Origin: UBA3478 sp965662045
Lineage (GTDB): Bacteria > Bacteroidota > Bacteroidia > Flavobacteriales > Flavobacteriaceae
Assembly: GCA_965662045.1 (NCBI GenBank)
Contig: CBFIGE010000021.1
Coordinates: forward strand, 1-27,323
Length of the DNA stretch: 27,323 bases
Reading direction: 5' to 3'
The position numbers were made by a program, and so were the translations under genes. Of the stretch, positions 17,231 to 25,748 are shown piece after piece. Position 1 is the first letter of the stretch; every line of letters starts with the position of its first letter. The notes beneath the pieces are model-generated. The model was not told where the DNA came from. It saw only the letters and a list, made by a program, of their open reading frames with translations, and did not search any database.

Positions 17231-18160
17231 ATGGAAAAAATTTCAGTTTTTGCGCCAGCTTCAGTTGCAAACGTTTGTGCAGGATACGACGTTCTAGGAT
17301 TTTCATTTGCTGCTGTAGGTGATCATATGCACTTTGAAAAAACTGCAAAAAAAGGGGTTCGTATTTCTGAAATCACTGGGGCGCAACTACCTCTCACACT
17401 AGAAGATAACGTGGCAGGAGTTGCGATAAAACATCTCTACAATCGTTTTGAAGCTCAAATCGATTTTGGTATCGACATTCGTATCGAGAAAAAAATTAAG
17501 CCCGGAAGTGGAATTGGCTCAAGTGCAGCAAGTGCTGCTGGAGCAATTTTTGGAGCAAATGCGCTACTGAATTCGCAATTGTCGTCTACAGAACTAATTT
17601 CATTAGCTATGAAAGGAGAAGCTGTTGCTAGTGGTTCTGAACATGCGGATAATGTGGCTCCCGCCTTACTTGGCGGATTTTCTCTAATCAGCAGTTACAG
17701 TCCATTATCGGTGAGCAGCATTTATTGTGATTTGGATCTTCACGCCGTTGTACTTCATCCAAAAATTGAAGTCAAAACAAAAGAGGCTCGAGCGGTACTT
17801 CCCATAAAAATTCCATTAGCTTTAGCCACTCAGCAATGGGGTCATCTCGCTGGTCTAATTTTAGGTTTGGCAAAATCAGATGCTTCGCTGATTAGTGGAC
17901 ACCTCAAAGATTTAGTAATCGAACCACATCGCAAAAAGCTTATTCCAAAATTCGAGCAGTACAAATCGGCTGCTTTAGATGAAAACGCTTTAGGTTTTGG
18001 AATATCTGGTTCAGGACCTTCTGTATTTGCATTATGCGAAGGAAGCCAAACTGCTGAAAAAATTAAAGCCAACATGATACAAATTGCCTCTGCCCAGGAT
18101 TACGATTTTAGTTTGTACTCAGGAGAAATAGACAACAAAGGAACACATGAAATACGTTAG
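17231..18160 (+). CDS. thrB: Homoserine kinase
   Basis: 309 residues, GHMP kinase family, converting homoserine to O-phosphohomoserine with ATP. The phosphate-binding loop KPGSGIGSSAAS starts at Lys90; the N-terminal APASVANVCAGYDVLGF and the C-terminal FGISGSGPSVFAL motifs are both present. Its ATG follows the thrA stop codon without a gap, and its last 14 bases overlap thrC, so the three are translationally coupled and presumably made in fixed proportion. Confidence 0.97.
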   Translation: MEKISVFAPASVANVCAGYDVLGFSFAAVGDHMHFEKTAKKGVRISEITGAQLPLTLEDNVAGVAIKHLYNRFEAQIDFGIDIRIEKKIKPGSGIGSSAASAAGAIFGANALLNSQLSSTELISLAMKGEAVASGSEHADNVAPALLGGFSLISSYSPLSVSSIYCDLDLHAVVLHPKIEVKTKEARAVLPIKIPLALATQQWGHLAGLILGLAKSDASLISGHLKDLVIEPHRKKLIPKFEQYKSAALDENALGFGISGSGPSVFALCEGSQTAEKIKANMIQIASAQDYDFSLYSGEIDNKGTHEIR

Positions 18161-19445
18161 CTTAGCCAATAACGAACAAATCACATCTTTTAAACAAGCT
18201 GTAATACAAGGACTTGCCCCAGATAAAAGCCTTTATTATCCAGCCTATATTCCACAATGGGAGTCCTCCTTTATTGAACAAATTCCAAAACTTTCTAATC
18301 TCGAAATTGCTCTTGAGGCTATGCGTCCTTTTGTTGAAGAAAACCTCAGCCTTTCTGAGTTAGAACTGATTTTAACCGATGTACTTTGTTTCGATTTTCC
18401 CCTGCAAAAAGTTGGAGACTATTACAGTTTGGAATTGTTTCACGGCCCTACCCTTGCCTTTAAAGATGTAGGCGCAGGATTTATGGCTAGATGCTTGGGT
18501 CGATTTATTCAAGATGAACAAAATCAAAAAGCAACAGTTCTTGTGGCCACTTCGGGTGATACTGGAGGTGCTGTGGCTAATGGATTTTTGGGCGTTGAAG
18601 GTATTGATGTGGTGATTCTTTATCCCAGTGGAAAAGTAAGTCCTATTCAAGAAAAACAACTCACAACCATAGGGCAAAACATTACGGCACTTGAAGTACA
18701 AGGTACATTCGACGATTGCCAAGCCATGGTAAAAAAGGCCTTTGTAGATGATGATATTACCTCCAAAGTCAAATTGACCTCAGCCAATAGCATCAATGTT
18801 GCCAGGTGGATTCCACAAATGCTGTACTACATTTTTGCTTACAAGACATTAAAAAATAATGGCATTCAAGATGCTCCCTTATTTGCTGTACCCTCGGGAA
18901 ATTTCGGAAACATTTGTGCCGGTATGCTTGCGCATAAAATGGGTCTACCTGTCTCACATTTCATCGCTTGTAACAATGCCAACGATACTGTAGTAGATTT
19001 TATGAATACTGGGGTTTATCGACCTAAAGACACGGTAGCTACTATCTCTAATGCGATGGACGTGGGTAATCCCTCTAATTTTGTTCGAATTTTAGAACTC
19101 TTCAACAAGCAGAAAAAAGAACTTGAATTAGATTTTACTGCGCTTTCCTATTCTGATGCAGAAACAAAAGTTGCCATGCAAGAAATCTATGATCAATTCA
19201 ATTATGTGGCTGAACCACATGGGGCGGTAGCCTATTTAGGTTTACAAGCATACACGGCAAAAAATCCCACAAGTGCTGGTGTATTTCTTGAAACAGCACA
19301 TCCCTCTAAATTTATAGACGTGGTCGAGTCGACTCTTAATATTGAGGTCTCTCTTCCTGAAAATGTGCGCCATTTAATGAATCGCAAAAAACATAGCATT
19401 CTTACTTCAAATTATGAAGATTTGAAGTCTTTTTTACTGCAATAG
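18147..19445 (+). CDS. thrC: Threonine synthase
   Basis: 432 residues, PLP-dependent, converting O-phosphohomoserine to threonine. The PLP-binding lysine is Lys106 in GPTLAFKDVGAG; the phosphate-binding loop is TSGDTGGAVANG; SANSINVARWIPQ and VPSGNFGNICAG are further family motifs. The start overlaps thrB by 14 bases; the same start as related proteins (MKYVSLAN). It completes the thrABC pathway block. Confidence 0.97.
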   Translation: MKYVSLANNEQITSFKQAVIQGLAPDKSLYYPAYIPQWESSFIEQIPKLSNLEIALEAMRPFVEENLSLSELELILTDVLCFDFPLQKVGDYYSLELFHGPTLAFKDVGAGFMARCLGRFIQDEQNQKATVLVATSGDTGGAVANGFLGVEGIDVVILYPSGKVSPIQEKQLTTIGQNITALEVQGTFDDCQAMVKKAFVDDDITSKVKLTSANSINVARWIPQMLYYIFAYKTLKNNGIQDAPLFAVPSGNFGNICAGMLAHKMGLPVSHFIACNNANDTVVDFMNTGVYRPKDTVATISNAMDVGNPSNFVRILELFNKQKKELELDFTALSYSDAETKVAMQEIYDQFNYVAEPHGAVAYLGLQAYTAKNPTSAGVFLETAHPSKFIDVVESTLNIEVSLPENVRHLMNRKKHSILTSNYEDLKSFLLQ

Positions 19446-19480
19446 AATTCGGTAACTTCGCTTTGTAATATTGAAAGCTT

Positions 19481-20557
19481 ATGAAAAAGACTGCTCTATT
19501 CGAACAGCATAGTGATTTGGGCGCAAAAATAGTTGATTTTGCAGGCTATCAAATGCCTTTGAGCTATGAGGGCGTATCAATAGAACACCATCAAGTAAGA
19601 AATGATTGTGGCGTTTTTGATGTCTCTCATATGGGAGAATTTTTTGTAAGCGGCGAGCATGCTACAGCTTTGATATCTAAAATAAGTTCTAACGATGTCA
19701 CAAAATTGAGTCCTGGACAGGCACAATACAGTTGCATGCCGAATGAATCCGGCGGAATAGTTGACGATTTTATCATCTACAAACTCGCTGAAAATCATTA
19801 CATGCTAGTGGTTAATGCATCAAATATTGAAAAAGACTTTGACCATATCCAAAAATACAATGCGACAATAGGAGCATCTTTGACCAATGAATCTGACTCT
19901 TATTCCCTGCTAGCTATTCAAGGGCCTCAGACTATTGAGTTAATGCAGCCCTTAAGTTCAGTTGGTTTGGCTGAAATTCCTTTTTATCAATTCACTAAAG
20001 GTGATTTTGGCGGAATTCCTGAAGTTATTATTTCTGCTACGGGATATACAGGTTCAGGTGGATTTGAAATCTATTGTAAGAACGATGAAGTGGCCCAAAT
20101 TTGGAGTAAGGTTCTCGCACAAGGAGCAAAACCAATTGGATTAGCAGCTAGGGATACCCTAAGATTAGAAATGGGCTATTGCCTATATGGAAATGATATC
20201 GATGATACGACTAGCCCTCTAGAGGCAGGTCTAGGATGGATTACAAAATTTAATTGTGAATTTGTGAATGCTTCTTTTTTTAAATCACAAAAAGAAAAAG
20301 GCGTTTCAAAAAAACTTATAGGATTTGAAATGATCGAAAAAGGTATTCCGCGAAAAGACTACAAGGTTGTCAACAAAAACCAAGAGGAAATTGGTCTAGT
20401 CACCTCTGGAACTATGTCTCCTTCATTATCTAAAGGAATAGGTTTGGCATATGTGAAGACGGCTTATACTGCAATGGAAACTACTATTTACATTCAAATT
20501 CGTAATAAAACTGTTGCTGCGAAAGTGGTTAAACTACCTTTTTATAAATCCTTTTAA
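19481..20557 (+). CDS. gcvT: Aminomethyltransferase, T protein of the glycine cleavage system
   Basis: 358 residues, standard length. It transfers the methylene group from the lipoyl-bound intermediate on H protein to tetrahydrofolate and releases ammonia. Motifs: DFAGYQMPLSYEG near the N terminus, VFDVSHMGE, YTGSGGFEIY, and LAARDTLRLEMGYCLYG in the folate-binding region, with the C-terminal barrel ending at VKLPFYK. gcvH and gcvP are not in the window. A TAACTTCG element 22 bases before the start hints at a separate promoter, though it is only 35 bases after thrC; the metabolic link to threonine through glycine is loose. Confidence 0.96.
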   Translation: MKKTALFEQHSDLGAKIVDFAGYQMPLSYEGVSIEHHQVRNDCGVFDVSHMGEFFVSGEHATALISKISSNDVTKLSPGQAQYSCMPNESGGIVDDFIIYKLAENHYMLVVNASNIEKDFDHIQKYNATIGASLTNESDSYSLLAIQGPQTIELMQPLSSVGLAEIPFYQFTKGDFGGIPEVIISATGYTGSGGFEIYCKNDEVAQIWSKVLAQGAKPIGLAARDTLRLEMGYCLYGNDIDDTTSPLEAGLGWITKFNCEFVNASFFKSQKEKGVSKKLIGFEMIEKGIPRKDYKVVNKNQEEIGLVTSGTMSPSLSKGIGLAYVKTAYTAMETTIYIQIRNKTVAAKVVKLPFYKSF

Positions 20558-20562
20558 GCCTT

Positions 20563-21387
20563 ATGAAAATTAAACGCATTCTCATATTGGGAGGAAGCGG
20601 ATTTATTGGTAGAGCCATCTACAAAGAACTCAGTGATTATTTTGATTGCAGAGCAACTTATTGTCACAGCACAAGTTTTGAAGAAAATGCTAGGTATTAC
20701 GCCTTCGATTTTAGAACGGACTCGGTAACAAGTCTGCTCAAAATTATCCAGCCAGATGTGGTCATCAACTGTTTAAGAGGAGAATCAAATTACCTCATAA
20801 TAGTCAACCAAGAGTTGATCGAAGTAGCGCTTAATCTATCCTTTAAAATTGTAACATTTTCTTCTTCCAATGTGTTTGATGCCTATGTGCAATACCCTTC
20901 TTATGAGAACGATAAAACACTATCTAATAGTTCTTTCGGTAAAATGCAAATCAAAATTGAAAATGATCTCATTCGAAAAACAGATTTAGACTATTTGATT
21001 ATAAGATCTCCCATGGTTTTTGGTTATAACTCTCCACGAGTTAAGGAACTGAAAAAGATAGTTGAACTAAATGAAGCTATTGAGGTTTTTCCAAATCTCA
21101 TCATTAATGCTGCCCACATCAATAGGTTAACTCAACAACTGCATTACCTAATCAATAAGGACCGTTTTGGAATTTATCATCTGGGAAGTGAGGATCTGAT
21201 GCTGCACGAGGATTTAATTTTTGAAATACTCGATAAATTAAACTTACAAGATGTACTGATCAAAAGAGTTTACACTTCAAATGATGATCGTTATCTAGCT
21301 CTTCTATCAAAAGTGAATTCACTTCCCGAACATTTAAATTATTCCATTTCTGAGATCATCAATGAAATCAAACTTATTGAAGATTGA
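20563..21387 (+). CDS. RmlD-like SDR protein with degenerate catalytic motif
   Basis: 274 residues. The N-terminal Rossmann motif ILILGGSGFIGRA (about 5-17) and the SSSNVFDA segment (about 103-110) place it among extended short-chain dehydrogenases of the RmlD/sugar-nucleotide type. The Tyr-x-x-x-Lys catalytic pair expected at SSYGKxK reads Phe125-Gly-Lys-Met-Gln129, so the proton donor and its lysine partner are both absent in the usual positions. NAD(P) binding may persist, so it could be a binding protein. It follows gcvT after five bases and was probably made on the same transcript. The substrate is unknown. Confidence 0.8.
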   Translation: MKIKRILILGGSGFIGRAIYKELSDYFDCRATYCHSTSFEENARYYAFDFRTDSVTSLLKIIQPDVVINCLRGESNYLIIVNQELIEVALNLSFKIVTFSSSNVFDAYVQYPSYENDKTLSNSSFGKMQIKIENDLIRKTDLDYLIIRSPMVFGYNSPRVKELKKIVELNEAIEVFPNLIINAAHINRLTQQLHYLINKDRFGIYHLGSEDLMLHEDLIFEILDKLNLQDVLIKRVYTSNDDRYLALLSKVNSLPEHLNYSISEIINEIKLIED

Positions 21388-21426
21388 GTTGGTTTTTCTA
21401 TTTTTAAACTCTAATTGATAAAACAT

Positions 21427-22137
21427 ATGGGAAGAGCATTTGAATTTCGAAAAGCCCGTAAAATGAAACGTTGGGCAGCAATGTCTAAAGCATTTACGCG
21501 TATTGGAAAAGACATTGTAATGGCAGTAAAAGAAGGAGGGCCAGATCCTGACAGTAATTCTAGACTACGAGCGGTGATTCAAAATGCCAAAGCTGTAAAT
21601 ATGCCCAAAGACAATATCGAAAGGGCTATAAAGCGTGCTTCTGATAAAAATCAGGGCGACTATAAAGAGGTGCTCTTTGAAGGTTATGGTCCTCACGGAG
21701 TAGCCATCTTAGTCGAAACGGCTACTGATAACAATACAAGAACAGTAGCTAACATCAGAAGCTACTTTAACAAATGCAATGGAACTTTAGGCACCTCAGG
21801 GTCGGTTGAATTTATGTTTGATCACACCTGCAATTTTAGAATTCAATCCGAGGGAATCGATATTGAAGAGCTCGAATTAGAATTTATTGATTTTGGAGCA
21901 GAAGAAATTTTTCAAGACGAAGATGGAATTATAATATACGCTCCTTTTGAGAGCTTTGGAGCGATTCAAAAAGAACTAGAAGATCGAGATATTGAAATTC
22001 TTTCCTCCGGATTCGAGCGTATTCCAACAACAACTAATTCGTTAAATGCAGAACAGGCAGCAGACATCGAAAAACTTTTAGAAAAAATTGAAGAAGATGA
22101 CGATGTGCAAAATGTTTACCACAGTATGCAAGAGTAG
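21427..22137 (+). CDS. YebC/PmpR family protein
   Basis: 236 residues from the ATG at 21427; a TTG four codons upstream is open, but the family in Bacteroidota starts MGRAFEFRKARKMKRW. Conserved motifs include MSKAFTRIGKDI, NMPKDNIERAI and NNTRTVANIR in the middle domain. YebC proteins have been described as transcription regulators and more recently as ribosome-associated factors helping translation of proline stretches; the sequence does not decide between these. It follows the SDR gene after 39 bases and ends two bases from the converging HAD gene. Confidence 0.93.
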   Translation: MGRAFEFRKARKMKRWAAMSKAFTRIGKDIVMAVKEGGPDPDSNSRLRAVIQNAKAVNMPKDNIERAIKRASDKNQGDYKEVLFEGYGPHGVAILVETATDNNTRTVANIRSYFNKCNGTLGTSGSVEFMFDHTCNFRIQSEGIDIEELELEFIDFGAEEIFQDEDGIIIYAPFESFGAIQKELEDRDIEILSSGFERIPTTTNSLNAEQAADIEKLLEKIEEDDDVQNVYHSMQE

Positions 22138-22139
22138 AA

Positions 22140-22841
22140 TTAGAAAATAGACTTTAATTGTGTCAGTCGTTCTATCTTGAGATATTGATGGTCTTTATCT
22201 ATTTCTTTTTCACTTACTTCTTCATGTGCCCATGTGGTATGAAAAGGAATGTGAATAGCTTTAGCTCCAATATTTAAAAGGGGTAATACATCTGATTTTA
22301 AAGAATTGCCGATCATAACAAATTCATCCACATCAATTTCTAAATGCGCCAGTAGATCTCTGTAATTTTTTTCTTTCTTATCGCTTAAAACCTCAACGTG
22401 TTGAAAGTATTTTGAAAGACCTGATTTTTGAAGTTTACGCTCTTGGTCTAACAAATCTCCTTTGGTCATTACAATCAATCTATACTTTGGAGCTAAATAC
22501 TGCAGTGTCTCTTGAACTCCGTCTAGGATTTCCACGGGTTTATCAATCATATGCTTTCCCATGGCGATAATCTTCGAAAGTATTTTAGTACTAACCTGAC
22601 CTGAGGAGAGTTCAATCGCGGTCTCTAACATAGAGAGCATAAAACCTTTAACACCGTATCCATAGAGCCTTAAGTTTTCCATTTCTTTAGCAAAGAGTTC
22701 GTTGTCAATTTTATTCTTAGTCTCAAACTCTTGGAGTAAGTCTGCAAATTTATCTTCGGTTTCTCTAAAATAAGTTTCATTTACCCAGAGCGTATCGTCT
22801 GCATCAAAACCAATTGTTCGAATAGCACTGTAATCTTTCAT
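22140..22841 (-). CDS. HAD-superfamily phosphatase
   Basis: 233 residues. Motif I is FDADDTLW with nucleophile Asp13 and Asp15; motif II is VMTKGD (about 130-135); a lysine in SDKKEKNY and IGNSLKSDV make motifs III and IV, so the active site looks complete. A helical cap (about 20-95) sits between motifs I and II. The substrate is not evident; it resembles YjjG-type phosphatases. Its ATG shares one base with the kdsB stop, implying coupled translation. A role in Kdo or nucleotide metabolism is possible from context, but KdsC-type Kdo-8-phosphatases lack such a cap, so it is not KdsC. Confidence 0.9.
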   Translation of the reverse strand: MKDYSAIRTIGFDADDTLWVNETYFRETEDKFADLLQEFETKNKIDNELFAKEMENLRLYGYGVKGFMLSMLETAIELSSGQVSTKILSKIIAMGKHMIDKPVEILDGVQETLQYLAPKYRLIVMTKGDLLDQERKLQKSGLSKYFQHVEVLSDKKEKNYRDLLAHLEIDVDEFVMIGNSLKSDVLPLLNIGAKAIHIPFHTTWAHEEVSEKEIDKDHQYLKIERLTQLKSIF

Positions 22842-23569
22842 TATTGCGATTTTAACCTAAATCGAGCACGTTCTAAATCTTCAGGGGTGTCTATCCCTAT
22901 ATTGTCTATATGTGTAGTGACCATTTTCATGGAGCGATTATATTCTAAAAATCGAATGGCCTCAATTTTTTCAGCAGCTTCTAGAGCTTTGATTTGCATC
23001 TCAGAAAATTCAATTAGCGCTCTTTTTCGGAAAGCATAGACCCCTATGTGCTTATAATACTGAGTATTTTCATTATTAGCTCGATTATACGGAATAGGTA
23101 AGCGCGAAAAATAAATGGCAAAATCATCTACATCGCAAATTACTTTAACCACATTTGGATTGTTTATTTGAGCAGTCTCCTCAATTGGAGTTTTGAGGCT
23201 GGCTAAGTCTATTTGCGCATTTTTATCTTTTTTGAAGATATCGATTAACAAAGACAGACTTTGAGTATCTATAAAAGGTTCGTCTCCTTGAACATTGACA
23301 ATTACATCTGCCTCAACTTTACTTGCAGCTTCAGCTAGGCGATCACTTCCTGTTTCATGCTCGGCTTCGCTATAAATTACTTGGTTTGCATTAAAAAGGC
23401 TACCTATTTCTATGGCATCTGTTACTACATAGACATGTTGAAATAGACCAGTTTTTAGGGCTGCCTCGAAGGTCTGTTCAATAACTGTCTTTCCGTTTAA
23501 ATCTTGAATAAGCTTTTTGGGAAATCGACTGGCTTCCAATCTAGCCGGTATCATGGCGATAACTTTCAT
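22841..23569 (-). CDS. kdsB: CMP-Kdo synthetase (3-deoxy-manno-octulosonate cytidylyltransferase)
   Basis: 242 residues. It activates Kdo with CTP for the inner core of lipopolysaccharide, in the cytoplasm. Motifs: MIPARLEASRFPKK at the N terminus for CTP binding, HETGSDRLAEA, VNVQGDEPFID with the metal-binding acids, and YYKHIGVYAFRK. Length and motifs are standard. It starts nine bases after the helicase stop and overlaps the HAD start by one base. It shows that the organism makes a Kdo-containing outer membrane. Confidence 0.96.
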   Translation of the reverse strand: MKVIAMIPARLEASRFPKKLIQDLNGKTVIEQTFEAALKTGLFQHVYVVTDAIEIGSLFNANQVIYSEAEHETGSDRLAEAASKVEADVIVNVQGDEPFIDTQSLSLLIDIFKKDKNAQIDLASLKTPIEETAQINNPNVVKVICDVDDFAIYFSRLPIPYNRANNENTQYYKHIGVYAFRKRALIEFSEMQIKALEAAEKIEAIRFLEYNRSMKMVTTHIDNIGIDTPEDLERARFRLKSQ

Positions 23570-23578
23570 AGGCGAAAT

Positions 23579-24985
23579 TTATTCAAAATATTTATTTTCA
23601 AAACCAATTAGGTACACTGATTTTTTTGCTCTTGTCAAAGCCGTGTACAACCAGCGCTTAGCGTTCTGATCGAAACCATCAGGTAAAAATGGTTGTTCGA
23701 TAAAAACGTTATTCCACTGTCCTCCTTGAGCTTTATGACAAGTTAGGGCATACGAAAACTTGACTTGAAGTGCATTGAAATATTTGTTGTTTTTAACTGC
23801 TAAGTATTTTTTATAATTTGAACTCTCATGTTCATAATCAGCTTTGACTTGTTGATAGAGTTGGTTTGATTCTTCATAGGTAAGGGCCGGTGTCTCCGAC
23901 TCGATAGTATCCAAAATCAGTACAGTTTCAAAAGGGTCCATTTTGGGGTAATCTACCAATTTGACTTTTACTTCAGCGAATCGAAAACCGTACAAATCGA
24001 TGTATTTAAAGATTTCTAAAAGCTCAATTAAATCTCCATTGGCAATGAATCCCGCCTCGCTTTTTGGACTGATCCAAAAGTAATTGTTTTTAACTACCAT
24101 AAGGTAATCGCCAACATTTAGTTCATCGTCTAAATACAGGATGCGAGATCTGATATTTTTATTGAACAAATTGGCTCTTTTATTGGATCGTACTATTATG
24201 GCAGTTTCTTCTAAACCGGACAATCTGTAACTATCCTCGAGTCGTTCTTGGATATCAGTTCCATCAATTAACCTTTCTATCTCAGGTTTTTCATTGAGCT
24301 GAAATCGAAACGAACTGCTCATTTGATCAAAAAGTGTTTCCCGGAGAAGAGTAGCATTGTATAAAATTCCACTATCACTGGCTTGGCGAACTACCTCATT
24401 TAATTCACAACTCAGTAATGAACAATCAAAATTTCTTTCGAGATACTCTTCATCGAGAGCTGGGCTTATTTCTGAGTGAACTGGAGGAAGCTGAGCAGTA
24501 TCACCAACTAACAAAAGTTTACACTTGTGCCCAGAGTGCACGTACGAAATTAAATCTTCCAATAAAGATGATTTTTCAACTTGGGAATCCGAAATCATTG
24601 AAGCCTCGTCGACGATGAAAAGTGTGTTCTTGTGTTTATTAACTGCAGGAGTGAATCGTATACCAGCATCTTTCTCACTTTTGACGTGATAAATTTTCCT
24701 GTGAATCGTGAAAGAGACTGTACTTGTGTAGGAAGAAATTACCTTAGCAGCTCGACCTGTCGGAGCCATTTGAACCGATTTCATCGAAATATTCCAGAGT
24801 TTTTTAACCAGTGCACTAATCAGTGTGGTTTTTCCCGTTCCGGCGTAACCTCTAAGTACAAAAATCTGCTTATCAGTAGGGTTACATAAAAAATTGGTCA
24901 ACATCCTTATGCTATGGAGTTGAATGCCTGTAGGTGTAAAAGGAAAGGAATCTATTATAAGGTGTTCAAACTCTTGGGCGTTCAA
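23579..24985 (-). CDS. SF1 DNA helicase of the RecD2/Dda type
   Basis: 468 residues. Order: an N-terminal Q-like motif FPFTPTGIQLHSI, Walker A GYAGTGKTT at 46-54 with Lys52, motif Ia MAPTGRAAKVI, Walker B FIVDEASMI, GDTAQLPPV (motif III), and the C-terminal UvrD-type motifs LTCHKAQGGQWNNV and YTALTRAKKSVYL. The family unwinds DNA 5' to 3'. It is shorter than full RecD2 and lacks RecB/C partners nearby, so it is not the RecBCD subunit. The start is TTG at 24985; an in-frame TAA stands two codons upstream and the first ATG (residue 29) would remove the Q-like motif. It is the first gene of the minus-strand operon with kdsB and the HAD gene. Confidence 0.92.
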   Translation of the reverse strand: MNAQEFEHLIIDSFPFTPTGIQLHSIRMLTNFLCNPTDKQIFVLRGYAGTGKTTLISALVKKLWNISMKSVQMAPTGRAAKVISSYTSTVSFTIHRKIYHVKSEKDAGIRFTPAVNKHKNTLFIVDEASMISDSQVEKSSLLEDLISYVHSGHKCKLLLVGDTAQLPPVHSEISPALDEEYLERNFDCSLLSCELNEVVRQASDSGILYNATLLRETLFDQMSSSFRFQLNEKPEIERLIDGTDIQERLEDSYRLSGLEETAIIVRSNKRANLFNKNIRSRILYLDDELNVGDYLMVVKNNYFWISPKSEAGFIANGDLIELLEIFKYIDLYGFRFAEVKVKLVDYPKMDPFETVLILDTIESETPALTYEESNQLYQQVKADYEHESSNYKKYLAVKNNKYFNALQVKFSYALTCHKAQGGQWNNVFIEQPFLPDGFDQNAKRWLYTALTRAKKSVYLIGFENKYFE

Positions 24986-25029
24986 ATTTTAATTTTATCG
25001 TAAGTTACCATCATTTGCACCGAAATACC

Positions 25030-25058
25030 TTTGCTAATCAAAAAAAATTGTAGATTTG
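25030..25058 (+). promoter_or_regulatory. Promoter of the 25089-27095 operon
   Basis: TTTG (25030-25033), 17 bases, TAGATTTG (25051-25058), an exact match to the Bacteroidota TAnnTTTG element. The transcript would start near 25065, which decides for the ATG at 25089 over the open TTG at 25056. Confidence 0.75.
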
Positions 25059-25088
25059 TTTTTAACCAAACGATCAAATTATCTCATA

Positions 25089-25730
25089 ATGAAAAAAGTT
25101 CTTACGGCAGTTCTTTGGATAGTTTCTATACTACTAGGATACTTAATTTATCAGTCAATTATGGCTCCTATCGAATTCAACAAGACAAAAGAAGAGAGAT
25201 TCACAGCCGTCATTGAAAGATTGAAAGAAATTAAAGTTGCTCAGGAAGCATTCAAAACCGTTAACGGCAATTACGCCGGTGACTTCGAAGGTTTAGTACA
25301 ATTTATTGATACTGCTGAATTTACAATTACGCAACAACGAGATTCTTCTTTTATGCGCTACAATCGAGTTTATCGAATAGACATGCAGGTAGATACTGTA
25401 GTAATTGACACCTTAGGTCTCGTTTCTATTAAAGATTCGCTATTTAAAAATTCAATGTCATATAAAGAGTTGATGAATGTACCCTTTGGTCAAAACGGAG
25501 AAACATTTGAACTCAAAGCAGATATTATCACTAAAGGGAATTTTCAAGTTCCAGTTTTTATGTCCTCAGTTAAAAAAGATGTGGTTCTATACGATCAACC
25601 TGAAGATTTAAGGCTAAAAGAAAATACTCATAATAGTATTGAGGAGGTAAATGGGAATCAAATTGTAGTAGGTTCTTTAACAGAAGTTAGTACAAGTGGT
25701 AACTGGCCTTCTATTTATGACAAAAAATAA
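25089..25730 (+). CDS. Membrane-anchored protein of unknown function
   Basis: 213 residues from the ATG at 25089, chosen because the promoter overlaps the alternative upstream start. One N-terminal hydrophobic segment (about 3-25) anchors it, with the bulk outside the cytoplasm. After it comes a helix rich in Lys/Arg/Glu that reads ERLKEIKVAQEAFKTVNGNY, a pattern like that behind type IV pilin-like N termini, where a helix precedes a small globular domain; no prepilin cleavage site is seen, so this is only a resemblance. The rest is mostly predicted strands. It is first in an operon with the DUF3822 protein and rsmD. Confidence 0.82.
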   Translation: MKKVLTAVLWIVSILLGYLIYQSIMAPIEFNKTKEERFTAVIERLKEIKVAQEAFKTVNGNYAGDFEGLVQFIDTAEFTITQQRDSSFMRYNRVYRIDMQVDTVVIDTLGLVSIKDSLFKNSMSYKELMNVPFGQNGETFELKADIITKGNFQVPVFMSSVKKDVVLYDQPEDLRLKENTHNSIEEVNGNQIVVGSLTEVSTSGNWPSIYDKK

Positions 25731-25748
25731 ATTAGCGTCTCACTTTTG

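Noticed and set aside
18372..18722. 116-codon open frame on the minus strand
   Set aside because: Antisense to the most conserved part of thrC, with no recognisable domain.
24418..24889. Two short plus-strand open frames (66 and 85 codons)
   Set aside because: Both are antisense to the helicase gene and show no protein-like pattern.
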